Shown: positions 46,221 to 55,365, numbered from the stretch's first letter. The stretch is DNA of 64,000 nucleotides from Clostridium manihotivorum (GCF_004015185.1 NZ_CP025746.1:6300327-6364326); one strand, 5' to 3'. Notes: generated from the letters alone by a model not told the origin. Numbers and translations are program-made.

Positions 46221-46382
46221 TCATTCAGCCGTATCAGAAGTTTCTTTTTCCTTTTTTATATCTTTTTCTATATTTTTTATACATTCATCGATTTCATCTG
46301 TTTTTTTTCCTGCTAATATTAGATTTCTCTTCTGTAGCTTTAAGTTAACTAATTGTTCTTCCAATTCCTTTAGTTTTGTCAT
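46221..46382 (-). CDS. Small coiled-coil protein, 53 residues
   Basis: Too short for most ORF cut-offs. I translated it by hand: it starts MTKLKELEEQLVNLKLQKRN and ends KKEKETSDTAE, with heptad-like leucines and a highly charged composition, a clear coiled coil. GGGGAG lies ~10 nt before the ATG. Codon use is like the neighbours. The family is not recognised. The composition on this strand, unlike the opposite frame, looks protein-like. Confidence 0.6.
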   Translation of the reverse strand: MTKLKELEEQLVNLKLQKRNLILAGKKTDEIDECIKNIEKDIKKEKETSDTAE

Positions 46383-46708
46383 CGTCCAAACACTCCCCAT
46401 CTTAAACTCTCATATTTTTCATAACTTTTTCACTACTACCTGTACAAAATACGCTCAACTGTTCTATTATAAATTTATATAATATTATTTTTTAACTATT
46501 CTCATAATTTAATTATATAATAAAATCAATGCAAGTACATAATAATTTTATTAACAATTTTTAACATTTAACACTAAATTTCGATGTATCTTAATACACT
46601 ACTAACTCAAATAATTAACGTATATTTATACATTAATTATTATTATATAAGTAACTACTAAAAATCAATTTATCATATTTTATGTTAGTCACAAAAAAAA
46701 GTTACCTT
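46383..46708. other. Intergenic region without recognised gene
   Basis: AT-rich. It has one hairpin TAATTA...TAATTA around 46613-46640 that may end the membrane-protein transcript. Nothing else is supported. Confidence 0.4.
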
Positions 46709-47002
46709 TTAATTAGCTTTGACATCCTTAAACCTCGACATCCTTCTAGAAAAGATTCTCACCATCAAATCTGATATTATTGCTGCAAATATAGGGATAA
46801 CTATAGATAATACTCCAAAATTAATAGCAAAGCTTTCTCTTCTCTTTTCATACTGAAAAACCATATACCACCCTTGTCCCAAAGACGCTTGTGTAAATCC
46901 TTTAGCATTATAATCAAAGCCGAAGATAATTATTATTATTATAAATAAAGCAAATATAATTATAGCGTATTTTAAAATTCTTAATAAATAATATTTTAGC
47001 AT
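46709..47002 (-). CDS. Small two-helix membrane protein, unknown function
   Basis: A 97-residue protein with a long hydrophobic helix near the start (YAIIIFALFIIIIIIFGF), an external loop rich in aromatic and charged residues (SLGQGWYMVFQYEKRRESF), a second helix (VLSIVIPIFAAIISDLMV) and a basic tail. ATG 47002 has GGAGG 8 nt upstream and is preferred over 47017. The family is not recognised. It is divergent from hutP. Confidence 0.65.
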   Translation of the reverse strand: MLKYYLLRILKYAIIIFALFIIIIIIFGFDYNAKGFTQASLGQGWYMVFQYEKRRESFAINFGVLSIVIPIFAAIISDLMVRIFSRRMSRFKDVKAN

Positions 47003-47275
47003 TTCGTTTTCCTCCAAAGATATATCCTTCCTATGTATACCTATGAACCTTATATGTTTTTAATTACCTCACATAAAAATTTTTATAAATATATTGATTT
47101 ACATTAACTTATATAGCTACATAAAGACAGCACCAATAATAAATACACTAATTAAAATCTATTGTCTATCAGTTGAATTTAAAGCTTTATAATGTAATAA
47201 TCTATTTAAAGATATACCACTTGGATCCGAAATTTGTTTTCAAGCATAAAAAATATAATTCTTGGAGTTGATATT

Positions 47276-47689
47276 ATGAATTTTGATAGTAATTATATAG
47301 CTAAAGCGTCCATACAGATGGCTATATCCAGTAGAGATAGCGAGTCACAACTTATAAATGATTTTAATAATAAAGGGATTAAAGCAGTTGCCGTAGATGT
47401 AGGTGGAAACCTTATATCCTCAATACCAAAGATCATTGAAAGGGCTTTAGTAGCCTCAAAGAGAAATGGTCTTATAAGAGATTGTCATGTTCATGATGGA
47501 GCTGTTGCTGGTGCAACTAGAGAAGCACTTATGCAAGTAGCCGCTAAAGCTAATGGATTAAATGTAGGCGGAAAAATTGGCATAGCAAGACATGGCGAGC
47601 ATATAAGTGTATGCATATTTATGAGCATAGGTCTATTGCATTTGAATGAAGTTGTTATCGGTCTTGGGCACCGATCTATACCAGAATAA
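47276..47689 (+). CDS. hutP: HutP-family RNA-binding regulator
   Basis: A 137-residue HutP. Bacillus HutP is a hexamer that, with L-histidine and Mg2+, binds UAG-rich RNA and controls the hut terminator. The conserved core is intact: DCHVHDGAVAGATREALMQVA (histidines of the metal/histidine site) and IARHGEHISVCIFMSIGLLHLNEV with the terminal GLGHRSIPE. The start ATG 47276 has TTGGAG 8 nt upstream; the longer frame from 47234 is not used. No hut catabolic genes are present. Instead a UAG-rich leader and an ABC importer follow directly. Confidence 0.92.
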   Translation: MNFDSNYIAKASIQMAISSRDSESQLINDFNNKGIKAVAVDVGGNLISSIPKIIERALVASKRNGLIRDCHVHDGAVAGATREALMQVAAKANGLNVGGKIGIARHGEHISVCIFMSIGLLHLNEVVIGLGHRSIPE

Positions 47690-47724
47690 AAATTATTAAT
47701 AGACTTTTCATTTAAAAAGAAATA

Positions 47725-47753
47725 TTGACAACCTCTATTAGCTAGTATAAAAT
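47725..47753 (+). promoter_or_regulatory. Promoter of the HutP-controlled leader
   Basis: TTGACA (47725-47730), a 17-nt spacer and TAAAAT (47748-47753), only 36 bp after the hutP stop. It predicts a start near 47760 and a ~350-nt leader before the lipoprotein gene. Confidence 0.75.
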
Positions 47754-47759
47754 CTGTTT

Positions 47760-47950
47760 TAAGCCAATAGTAGAAGTTTTGTAGTTTAAGATTAGATAAT
47801 TAATCTTATAGTAGATTTTTTGGCTGGAGTTAACTTGTAGAATCGTAGAATTGTAGGATTTGTAGGAGATATAGAAATTTTAAACCTTTATAGGTTTTAT
47901 TTGTTATGCTTAAATCTCTCCTAATTACTTTTAGTGAGAGTTTTTTTATT
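47760..47950 (+). promoter_or_regulatory. UAG-repeat attenuator, predicted HutP target
   Basis: Domain 1 (47762-47825) is closed by AGCCAA/TTGGCT, contains a hairpin TAAGATTA/TAATCTTA and six TAG triplets. Domain 2 has five TAGs at 47838, 47846, 47854, 47863 and 47872, a spacing of 8-9 nt. A terminator follows: CTCTC-CTAA / TTAG-T-GAGAG (47916-47940) and seven Ts (47941-47947). TAGGAGA (47863-47869), which contains the fourth TAG, is complementary to TCTCCTA (47917-47923) in the terminator 5' arm, giving an antiterminator. HutP bound to the TAG array would block that pairing and favour termination. Confidence 0.75.
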
Positions 47951-48109
47951 CTTAAAAATTGTATTTTAGATAAGTATTGTAATTAAAATATTAACTTATA
48001 AAGATATACTAAAAAAGAATATTACTTCACATACTAGCATCTCTTACTCTTTAAATCTATGATTCAATCCATGTTTAACTAAACAATTATAAATTTGGAG
48101 GATGGTAGT

Positions 48110-49102
48110 ATGGTAGCACAAAGAAAAAAAATCATTTCATTAATTTCCTTAGGTATTACAGCATTTCTTTTAGTTGGGTGTGCCCCAACTTCAAAAGTAT
48201 CAACAAAATTAAAAAGTATTGGAATAACCCAAATAGCAGAGCATCCAGCATTAGACTCGGCTAGGAAAGGCTTTATAGATGCTCTTTCAGAAAATGGTCT
48301 TAAAGATAAAGAGAACATAACAATAGACTTTCAAAATGCACAGGGTGACTTGGCTACAGCTCAAAGTATTGGTCAAAAATTTGCTTCTGATAAAAAAGAT
48401 CTAATCTTTGCTATATCAACCCCTAGTGCCCAAGCAGCTTTTAATGCAACTAAAGATATTCCGATACTAATAACCGCAGTTACAGACCCACAAAAAGCAG
48501 AATTAGTAAAATCAAAAAACAGACCAGATACAAATGTCACTGGCACTAGTGATTATGTTCCTTTAGATACTCAGTTTGAATTAATAAAAGAATTAATTCC
48601 ATCTGCTAAGACAGTGGGATTTATATATAACACAAGTGAGACAAATTCACAGAATCAGCTAGATGAAGCTAAGGCTATAGCGAAAAACTTCGATTTTAAT
48701 GTAAAACCTATAGGAGTAACAAGTACCAACGATATACCATCGGCACTTGATAACTTACTAACAAAAGTAGACGTTCTATACACCCCTACTGACAACTTAA
48801 TTGCTTCCTCAATGCCAATAATATCAAAAAAATCTATAGAACATAAAGTACCGATTATAGGCGCAGAAAAAGCACATGTAGATGCCGGTGCTCTAGCAAC
48901 TAAAGGAATCGACTACTACAAGCTTGGTCACGAAACAGGACTTATGGCAGTTAAAGTAATAAACGGTCAGTCTCCAAAAACTATGTCAGTGAAAACTCTG
49001 GACAATCTTGATGTAGTAGTGAACCTTGATACTGCCAAAGCTTTAGGAATAGTAATTCCAGATAAGCTTAAAGATAAAGTTAAGACCGTTGGGGGTAATT
49101 AA
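48110..49102 (+). CDS. ABC transporter substrate-binding lipoprotein (TrpX/HisX-like, PF04392 family)
   Basis: A 330-residue lipoprotein. The signal peptide ends in the lipobox LVGC (about residues 21-24). The body has the family's GITQIAEHPALDSARKGFIDAL opening and FAISTPSAQAAFNATKDIPI, with TDNLIASSMPII in the second lobe. Members of this family serve amino-acid-type importers (for example TrpX). Placement behind a predicted HutP attenuator suggests histidine or a related amino acid. ATG 48110 with TTGGAGG upstream is used in place of 48095. The permease follows after 2 nt. Confidence 0.88.
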   Translation: MVAQRKKIISLISLGITAFLLVGCAPTSKVSTKLKSIGITQIAEHPALDSARKGFIDALSENGLKDKENITIDFQNAQGDLATAQSIGQKFASDKKDLIFAISTPSAQAAFNATKDIPILITAVTDPQKAELVKSKNRPDTNVTGTSDYVPLDTQFELIKELIPSAKTVGFIYNTSETNSQNQLDEAKAIAKNFDFNVKPIGVTSTNDIPSALDNLLTKVDVLYTPTDNLIASSMPIISKKSIEHKVPIIGAEKAHVDAGALATKGIDYYKLGHETGLMAVKVINGQSPKTMSVKTLDNLDVVVNLDTAKALGIVIPDKLKDKVKTVGGN

Positions 49103-49104
49103 CC

Positions 49105-49989
49105 ATGCTGTTAAGTATCTTAGAGCAGGGTCTTATATTTTCAATAATGGCTCAAGGAGTTTATATTACTTATAGAATATTGGACTTTCCTGATATGTCA
49201 GTAGACGGCACCTTCGTTTTAGGTGCAGCTATAGCTTCTCTTCTTATATCAAAAGGTGCAAATCCTTACCTTGCTACCTTAATAGCTATCTTTGGAGGGA
49301 TGGCCGGCGGAAGCCTAACTGCAATATTACATATAAAGTTTAATATCTCAAATATACTTTCAGGAATACTAGTTATGCTTGGGATATATTCGATTAACTT
49401 AAGAATAATGGGCAAGCCCAATATTCCACTGTTCAATAAAACTACAATATTTACTGAAGCCTTTCCTAAGATAATAATTATATTTCTTATAGCCATTATA
49501 ACAAAAATATTGTTTGATATTTTTATTAAAACAAAGCTTGGTTTTCTACTAAAAGCAACTGGAGACAATCATCAATTAGTAACCTCTCTTGGTTTTAATA
49601 TTTCAACAACAAAGCTTATAGGACTTATGTTATCAAATGGATTTGTAGCTTTATCTGGAGCAATTATGTCACAGTATCAAGGTTTTTCAGATGTAACAAT
49701 GGGTACTGGAACCATTATTATTGGGCTTGCATCCATAATAATAGGTGAGTCTATCTTTAAGACATTTTCACTTTTTAAGCCCACGACATTAGTTATCCTA
49801 GGAGCTGTATTATATAGAGGAGTAATTGCTTTAGTACTTACTTTAGGATTGCCTCCAACTGATCTAAAACTTATAACATCCATTATAGTAATAGTTATAC
49901 TTGCCACCCACAACTCAAGCAATAAGTTATCACTTAGAAGTTTTAGATTAAAAAATAAAAGGAGGGTTTCAGTTGCTTCAAATCAATAA
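49105..49989 (+). CDS. ABC transporter permease (TrpY/HisY-like)
   Basis: A 294-residue BPD_transp_2-type permease with about eight helices. The opening LLSILEQGLIFSIMAQGVYI followed by TYRILDFPDMSVDGTFVLGAA is characteristic of the permease that partners PF04392 binding proteins. TLGLPPTDLKLITSIIVIVIL forms the last helix. It is the membrane part of the importer. It starts 2 nt after the lipoprotein stop and overlaps the ATPase by 17 nt, so all three are translated from one message. Confidence 0.9.
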   Translation: MLLSILEQGLIFSIMAQGVYITYRILDFPDMSVDGTFVLGAAIASLLISKGANPYLATLIAIFGGMAGGSLTAILHIKFNISNILSGILVMLGIYSINLRIMGKPNIPLFNKTTIFTEAFPKIIIIFLIAIITKILFDIFIKTKLGFLLKATGDNHQLVTSLGFNISTTKLIGLMLSNGFVALSGAIMSQYQGFSDVTMGTGTIIIGLASIIIGESIFKTFSLFKPTTLVILGAVLYRGVIALVLTLGLPPTDLKLITSIIVIVILATHNSSNKLSLRSFRLKNKRRVSVASNQ

Positions 49990-50767
49990 CTTAACAAAAA
50001 TATTTAATATGGGTACAGATAATGAGAGTATATTATTCAATGATATTTCATTATCTATAAATGATGGAGATTTTATCACTATTATAGGAAGTAATGGTTC
50101 TGGCAAATCGACTTTACTAAATATGATCTCAGGCGGTTCAAGTTTAGACAACGGAAGTATTCTTTTAGATGGAAAGGATATTTCTACTCTGCCGGAACAC
50201 AAAAGAACTCGTTTTATTGGAAGGGTTTTTCAAAATCCTTCTAGCGGAGTAGCTCCATCAATGACAGTATTAGAGAATCTGGCAATGGCAAATAATAAGA
50301 ACAAAACATTCACTTTATCCTTGGCAATTAAAAAAAAGGATAGAGCTGCATTCAGAAACATGTTATTGCATTACTCACTTGGTTTGGAGGATAAATTAGA
50401 TGTAAAGGTTGGACTGTTATCAGGTGGCCAAAGGCAAGCTCTCTCTTTAGTAATGACCTCTCTATCTAATCCGAAATTACTCCTTCTAGACGAGCACACC
50501 GCAGCCTTAGATCCTTCTATGTCAGAAAAGGTAATGAATATAACTAGTAATATAGTTAAAGAAAATAATACAACTACTTTAATGGTAACTCATGACTTAA
50601 AACAAGCAATTAATTTTGGTAATAGAATAATAATGCTTCATCGAGGAAAAGTAATTCTAGATATTTCAGGCACTGCTAAAAAAGACCTAACTATAGAGAA
50701 TCTACTAGAACACTTCAAAAAGCTATCTGATTCAAGCTTGCTTAGTGACAGAACTTTGCTCTCATAA
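49973..50767 (+). CDS. ABC transporter ATP-binding protein (TrpZ/HisZ-like)
   Basis: A 264-residue ATPase. Walker A GSNGSGKST is at about 37-45, the signature LSGGQRQALSL at about 145, Walker B LLLDEHTAALDP, and the H-loop TLMVTHDL. It starts with TTG 49973 inside the permease gene, with GGAGGG 6 nt upstream. It powers the importer encoded just upstream. A terminator (50881-50918) closes the operon. Confidence 0.92.
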   Translation: MLQINNLTKIFNMGTDNESILFNDISLSINDGDFITIIGSNGSGKSTLLNMISGGSSLDNGSILLDGKDISTLPEHKRTRFIGRVFQNPSSGVAPSMTVLENLAMANNKNKTFTLSLAIKKKDRAAFRNMLLHYSLGLEDKLDVKVGLLSGGQRQALSLVMTSLSNPKLLLLDEHTAALDPSMSEKVMNITSNIVKENNTTTLMVTHDLKQAINFGNRIIMLHRGKVILDISGTAKKDLTIENLLEHFKKLSDSSLLSDRTLLS

Positions 50768-50880
50768 ATATTTTCAATTGTCCTTTATGAAAATCATATT
50801 ATTCTTTCAGTAACATCAGCATTTAGGCACTTTGTACCTTATTATACAAGATTTTATCTGCTGCAGATATCTCTAAATAT

Positions 50881-50918
50881 AACAACTCACCGAAGCACCT
50901 ATCTTCAGTGAGTTGTTT
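50881..50918. terminator. Terminator of the importer operon
   Basis: AACAACTCAC/GTGAGTTGTT with inner GAAG/CTTC, between convergent genes. Confidence 0.8.
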
Positions 50919-50981
50919 GTATATATAAATTTTCTAAAACTATAGAAATACCTTTTTACAGAAAGTATATTTCATTAGAAG

Positions 50982-52130
50982 TTAAGAATTTATATTCTCC
51001 CTGACTATTGTCATCATATTATTAATCTGATCTACTTCAAATATAGCCTCTCCTCTTACAGGATAACTATCTTTCACACTCAATCCTTTATTTCCTACCT
51101 CTATAGCTTTTTTATAATCATTTGTCACATAGAGTTCGTAGGCCATCTTTACACGATATCCAGATATACTGTTATTTTCAGAAAGACTCTCTTTTATATT
51201 TTCAAATATATCTTTTGCCTTATCTTTATCTTTTTCTATAGCACAATAAGCATATAGCACATTATAAAGCATATCAGATCTGTAGTATTCTGGATATATG
51301 TCTATATTAGCTTCAATAGATTTTATGGCGTTCATAGCTTTAGTCTTATGGCCTAGATCTAAGAAATGATAAAATCTATAGTAATTCATAACTATTCCAG
51401 ACACATCATTATCCTTTAAGTACCCATTGTCATCAAAAAAACTTGAATCAACATCTTTAGGTCTTATACCAGCAGCCAGTTGATTGCTTACTAAAATTGT
51501 AGCTAACTGAGCCATATCATCTGAAGACTTTCTAATAACACTTAGAGCAAGCAACCCATCAGTCTTAAATCCCTTGTTTGAGAAAGGTATTATATTGTAT
51601 ATCACTACGAAAGCACCCATGCCCCACCCAAGAATAAGAAATACACTTATAAAGAAATTGTCGTACTTAGGCGCTATGTAAATTGATCCTAAAAGGAATA
51701 TTATAGATAAAATTATATTTACAGTAATTCCACCTAAAGAATATACTGCAAGCTTTGGATATACATTATGAGTATTGACTGGAAGCATAGAGCATCTGCT
51801 ACCATACCCAAGACTCTTATCCTTTCCATACTTAATCTCACCGTTTTCTCGATACCAACCAAAAGGCCCAATCTTATAATTAAAAAGCTTAAACTTCACT
51901 AAATACCCAGATATAAGATGTCCTAACTCATGAAGTGAAAGGTGTATGTAGAACACTATAAAAAACAATAATATAACCACTATCCAATGATAAGGTTTAA
52001 CATTATCTGTTGGCAGATTTAATACACTTATGCTTTTTCTTTTTACAAATATAAAAGCTAGAATTATCCCTACTGCTGAACCTAAAATAAAATTGATTGC
52101 TGAATCTAATGTTGCCTTCTTATTTGCCAT
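50982..52130 (-). CDS. M50-family membrane metalloprotease-like protein with helical repeat tail
   Basis: A 382-residue site-2-protease relative. The zinc motif HELGH is at residues 67-71 inside a membrane helix, and the third-ligand motif has the form IIPFSNKGFKTDGLL (about 178). About four membrane segments lie in the first 200 residues. The last ~180 residues are helical with TPR-like character (KAMNAIKSIEANIDIYPEYY). Such enzymes act on membrane-bound substrates or have lost protease function. ATG 52130 with AGGAG 7 nt upstream is used. Confidence 0.83.
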   Translation of the reverse strand: MANKKATLDSAINFILGSAVGIILAFIFVKRKSISVLNLPTDNVKPYHWIVVILLFFIVFYIHLSLHELGHLISGYLVKFKLFNYKIGPFGWYRENGEIKYGKDKSLGYGSRCSMLPVNTHNVYPKLAVYSLGGITVNIILSIIFLLGSIYIAPKYDNFFISVFLILGWGMGAFVVIYNIIPFSNKGFKTDGLLALSVIRKSSDDMAQLATILVSNQLAAGIRPKDVDSSFFDDNGYLKDNDVSGIVMNYYRFYHFLDLGHKTKAMNAIKSIEANIDIYPEYYRSDMLYNVLYAYCAIEKDKDKAKDIFENIKESLSENNSISGYRVKMAYELYVTNDYKKAIEVGNKGLSVKDSYPVRGEAIFEVDQINNMMTIVRENINS

Positions 52131-52270
52131 GTACATTCTCCTATAATAACTATTTTTTTATCCTTTATTATTATACATTTTATTTTTACTTTGCAATATA
52201 TAAAAAATATATATTATGATTTCAGCTCTAACATATAATAAAGCTAGATTTTTAGTAGCTATTATGCAAA

Positions 52271-52382
52271 TCCAGCAAGTGGGTAAGTTTGCTTTTTACT
52301 ATATATTCAAACGATACTTTCTAATCCCTTAAAATCAATAAATTTCGGTTAAAAAAGAATTTATAATTTCCTAGACAGTAAG
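52271..52382 (+). repeat. Dispersed repeat, copy E (diverged)
   Basis: Weak in the 5' half (TCCAGCAAGTGGGTAAGTTT), but TTTTTACTATATATTCAAAC, TTTATAATTTCCTAGACAGT and the position next to a terminator match the family. It abuts the GH4 gene terminator. Confidence 0.55.
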
Positions 52383-52426
52383 AAAGGTTTATAGAAGTTT
52401 AACTCTTAAACTTCTATAAACCTTTA
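52383..52426 (-). terminator. Terminator of the GH4 gene, abutting repeat E
   Basis: A perfect 20-bp stem beginning AAAGGTTTATAGAAGTTTAA with a 3-nt loop. Confidence 0.85.
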
Positions 52427-52440
52427 TATTAAGTCAAAAC

Positions 52441-53772
52441 CTATCTACTTTCAAAGTACTCTTTAAAGTTTGGAAGATACTTCTTATGAGCTTCTAATAA
52501 TTCATCAAGTAATACTTTTCCTATTGTTTGCGATGGAACTAATGGATTTATAGTCATAGCCACTAATGCAGTATTATAATCACCAGTTAATGCTGCTTCT
52601 ATGGTTGTCCTCTCAAAAGATTTAATCTGTTGAACAATCCCATTTACTGCTACAGGAAGTTCTCCTACTGTTATAGGCTTAGGTCCATCTTTGGTTATAA
52701 CACAGCTAATTTCAACTGCTGAGTCTGCAGGTATTCCAGTTATCGCACCATTATTCATTGTGTTTACTGGTTGAATATCACCTCTGTCATTATATATAGA
52801 ACTTATTAGTCTGCATGCTGCATCACTATAATAAGCTCCACCTCTCTTTTCTAATTGAGGTGGCTTTATATCAAGGTTAGGATCCTTATATAATTCAAAA
52901 AGATCTTTTTCTAGTCGCTTTACAACTTCAGCTCTAGTTTCTCCTTTTGAGAACTCTGCAAGCTCTTTTTCAAGCATTTCTTTTCCTAGGAAATAATATC
53001 TATGATATCCACATGGTATGATTCCAAGCCCCTTAACAAATTCCGAAACCCACTCAACATCTTGTATGTTTTTAGGACTTCCATTAAATAAGCCCTTAGC
53101 CATTCTGTCTACAACTGTCTTTGTAACATTTTTACCCTCTACATATACATTAAGACCAAATACCATATGGTTTAATCCTGCAAAGTCTATCCTAACTTTA
53201 CTGTGATCAATTCCAAAATCTTTCGCTACAGCCATTTCCATTCCTATAGGAACATTACAGAGCCCAACTACCTTTTTATTCTTTCTTCCATATCTTAAAA
53301 CTGCCTCAGTAACCATTCCTGATGGATTAGCAAAATTAATAAGCCAAGCATCTGGACATAGCTCCTCGATGTCCTTATCTATATCTAATATCACTGGAAC
53401 AGTTCTTAGCCCTTTAAACATTCCTCCTGCTCCATTTGTTTCTTGTCCCATACAACCATGACTAAGTGGAATTCTTTCATCTTTTATTCTTGCATCAAGT
53501 AAACCTACTCTAATTTGAGTAGTTACAAAGTCCGCTCCTGGCAGTGCTTCTCTTCTGTCTAAGGTTGTGTGTATCTCAATTGGTACCCCAGCCTTTTCTA
53601 CCATTCTTCTAGCTAAACTACTTACTATATCAAGTTTTTCTTTTCCTTCTTCAATATCAACTAGCCACAATTCCCTTACAGGTAATTCCTCATACCTTTT
53701 TATAAAACCTTCTACAAGCTCTGGTGTATAGCTTGACCCACCGCCTATAGTAACAATTTTAACACCGCTCAT
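52441..53772 (-). CDS. 6-phospho-beta-glucosidase, glycoside hydrolase family 4
   Basis: A 443-residue NAD+ and divalent-metal-dependent GH4 enzyme. The NAD motif VTIGGGSSYTPELVEG is at the start, then LINFANPSGMVTEAV, the metal ligands in GLCNVPIG (Cys) and GLNHMVFGL (His), and NGAGGMFKGLRT. It is of the LicH/CelF type, cleaving cellobiose-6-phosphate or related sugars after PTS uptake. The EIIA/B/C set at 27 kb is a possible source of substrate. ATG 53772 has AGGAGTG 7 nt upstream and replaces 53796. It is divergent from a MocR-like regulator. Confidence 0.9.
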   Translation of the reverse strand: MSGVKIVTIGGGSSYTPELVEGFIKRYEELPVRELWLVDIEEGKEKLDIVSSLARRMVEKAGVPIEIHTTLDRREALPGADFVTTQIRVGLLDARIKDERIPLSHGCMGQETNGAGGMFKGLRTVPVILDIDKDIEELCPDAWLINFANPSGMVTEAVLRYGRKNKKVVGLCNVPIGMEMAVAKDFGIDHSKVRIDFAGLNHMVFGLNVYVEGKNVTKTVVDRMAKGLFNGSPKNIQDVEWVSEFVKGLGIIPCGYHRYYFLGKEMLEKELAEFSKGETRAEVVKRLEKDLFELYKDPNLDIKPPQLEKRGGAYYSDAACRLISSIYNDRGDIQPVNTMNNGAITGIPADSAVEISCVITKDGPKPITVGELPVAVNGIVQQIKSFERTTIEAALTGDYNTALVAMTINPLVPSQTIGKVLLDELLEAHKKYLPNFKEYFESR

Positions 53773-53902
53773 TAAACTCACTCCTTTTATATTCATAATT
53801 TATGACTTTGTAGGAAGTTAAACTTTTCTGCCTATCTCTAAAACTGTCCTTAAATATATAATATTGCTCTATAAAAACCTTTTCAATAATGATAAAATTA
53901 AA

Positions 53903-53916
53903 CTGTATTGATACAG
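53903..53916 (+). promoter_or_regulatory. Perfect palindrome, possible MocR operator
   Basis: CTGTATTGATACAG lies 16 bp before the MocR-like ATG, in the 160-bp region shared with the divergent GH4 gene. GntR-class repressors often bind sites of this form. Confidence 0.5.
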
Positions 53917-53931
53917 ATAGGGGGACATTAT

Positions 53932-55293
53932 ATGGATAATGTTTATAAAAAAATAGTTTCTGACATAGAAACTGATATACGCAATGGTATGTACAAGTCA
54001 GGTCAGAGAATGCCTTCAATAAGAAAACTCTCTCAGAAATATAATTGCTCTCAAAATACTGTAGTTAAAGCCTTTAATATACTAAGATACAATCATATAA
54101 TTTATTCTATTCCTCAGAGTGGATACTACGTAGTAGAAAAAACTTTAAAAAATGATATGCCTAGTTCTTCTATAATACACTTTGATACAGGCAATCCAAC
54201 TATAGGTACTATGAATACTCCTGATTTAAAACACTGTTTAGATAGAGCTGTTGATATATATAAAAATAATTCCCTCAATAACACTATGTACGGCGTAGCT
54301 TCCTTAAGGAAATTATTAGCGAAGTATCTTTCTGATTTTCAAATATTTGTTGATATGAAAAACATATTTGTAACTTTAGGCGTTCAACAAACTCTAAGTA
54401 TTCTAACCTTTATGCCTTTTCCTAATAATAAATCAAAGATTCTTATAGAAGAACCTACTTATAGGCATTATATTGACTTTTTAAAATATTCTAAGGTAGA
54501 TGTTCTAACTATAGAAAGAACAGATAGCGGACTTAACTTAAAGGAACTTGAAAAACTTTTTAAGACTGAAAATATTAAGTTCTTCTATACAATACCACGT
54601 AATCATAGTCCTTTAGGTACATCTCTAAGTAAGGTGCAAAGAAAAGCAATAGCTTCTTTAGCTGAAAAGTATGATGTATATGTTGTAGAAGATGATTATT
54701 TTGGTGATATATCTAGCGATCCTAAGTATGATCCTATATTCTCTTATTCAGATCATGCACATAGCATTTATCTAAAGAGCTTTTCAAAGATAATGCCTTG
54801 GATGAGAGTAGGTCTTATAGTCGTTCCTACTAAATTACTAGAAATATTTCAAGAGCATATACAACTCTCTTACTACTCTTCCTACTTCTCTGCTTCTCTT
54901 ATATCTCAAGCTACCTTAGAGATATATATAAGAAGTAATATACTTAAAAAGCATACTGCTGAAATATCAAAGGAGTTATCTGAAAAGCATCTTCTGTTAA
55001 AAAAACACTTTAAGTTGTTGAGGCAATATGACATTGAAACTATAGGCGGCAATTATGGTTTCTATTCTTATCTAAAGCTTCCAGAGTGGATTAATGAAGA
55101 TATGTTAATAGCAAAACTAGAAGAAAAGTCAGTCTTAGTAAAGTCAGGGAAAATATTTTACTACAACCAAGATCAATATAAAAAAGGTATTAGAATCAGT
55201 ATAGCCGGAGTAAATAAAGAAACTCTTGAAAGAGGCCTTAATATAATAACTTCTGTATTTAAACAACTAAAAGATGCTAAACATCCTAAATAG
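53932..55293 (+). CDS. MocR-family regulator (GntR DNA-binding plus aminotransferase-like domain)
   Basis: A 453-residue fusion. The N-terminal winged helix (1-70) contains YKSGQRMPSIRKLSQKYNCS and NTVVKAFNILRYN. A fold-type I aminotransferase-like domain follows (about 95-450), with VTLGVQQTLSILT, VYVVEDDYFGDIS and the PLP lysine in YLKSFSKIMPWMRVG. MocR proteins sense PLP or amino compounds. It starts at ATG 53932 with AGGGGG 8 nt upstream. Targets may be itself or the divergent GH4 gene, although a sugar-enzyme target would be unusual. Confidence 0.9.
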   Translation: MDNVYKKIVSDIETDIRNGMYKSGQRMPSIRKLSQKYNCSQNTVVKAFNILRYNHIIYSIPQSGYYVVEKTLKNDMPSSSIIHFDTGNPTIGTMNTPDLKHCLDRAVDIYKNNSLNNTMYGVASLRKLLAKYLSDFQIFVDMKNIFVTLGVQQTLSILTFMPFPNNKSKILIEEPTYRHYIDFLKYSKVDVLTIERTDSGLNLKELEKLFKTENIKFFYTIPRNHSPLGTSLSKVQRKAIASLAEKYDVYVVEDDYFGDISSDPKYDPIFSYSDHAHSIYLKSFSKIMPWMRVGLIVVPTKLLEIFQEHIQLSYYSSYFSASLISQATLEIYIRSNILKKHTAEISKELSEKHLLLKKHFKLLRQYDIETIGGNYGFYSYLKLPEWINEDMLIAKLEEKSVLVKSGKIFYYNQDQYKKGIRISIAGVNKETLERGLNIITSVFKQLKDAKHPK

Positions 55294-55327
55294 CTAATTT
55301 AGTCAACATGCAGATTTTATATAAGAT

Positions 55328-55365
55328 AAAAGAACTAAAGTTCAAAGTTAGCTTTAGTTCTTTTC
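55328..55365 (+). terminator. Terminator of the MocR gene
   Basis: AAAAGAACTAAAG pairs with CTTTAGTTCTTTT. Confidence 0.8.

Noticed and set aside
47760..47950. T-box or TRAP-type leader for the ABC importer
   Set aside because: No T-box core is present. TRAP sites are NAG triplets 2-3 nt apart, whereas here TAGs are 8-9 nt apart and the adjacent gene is hutP.
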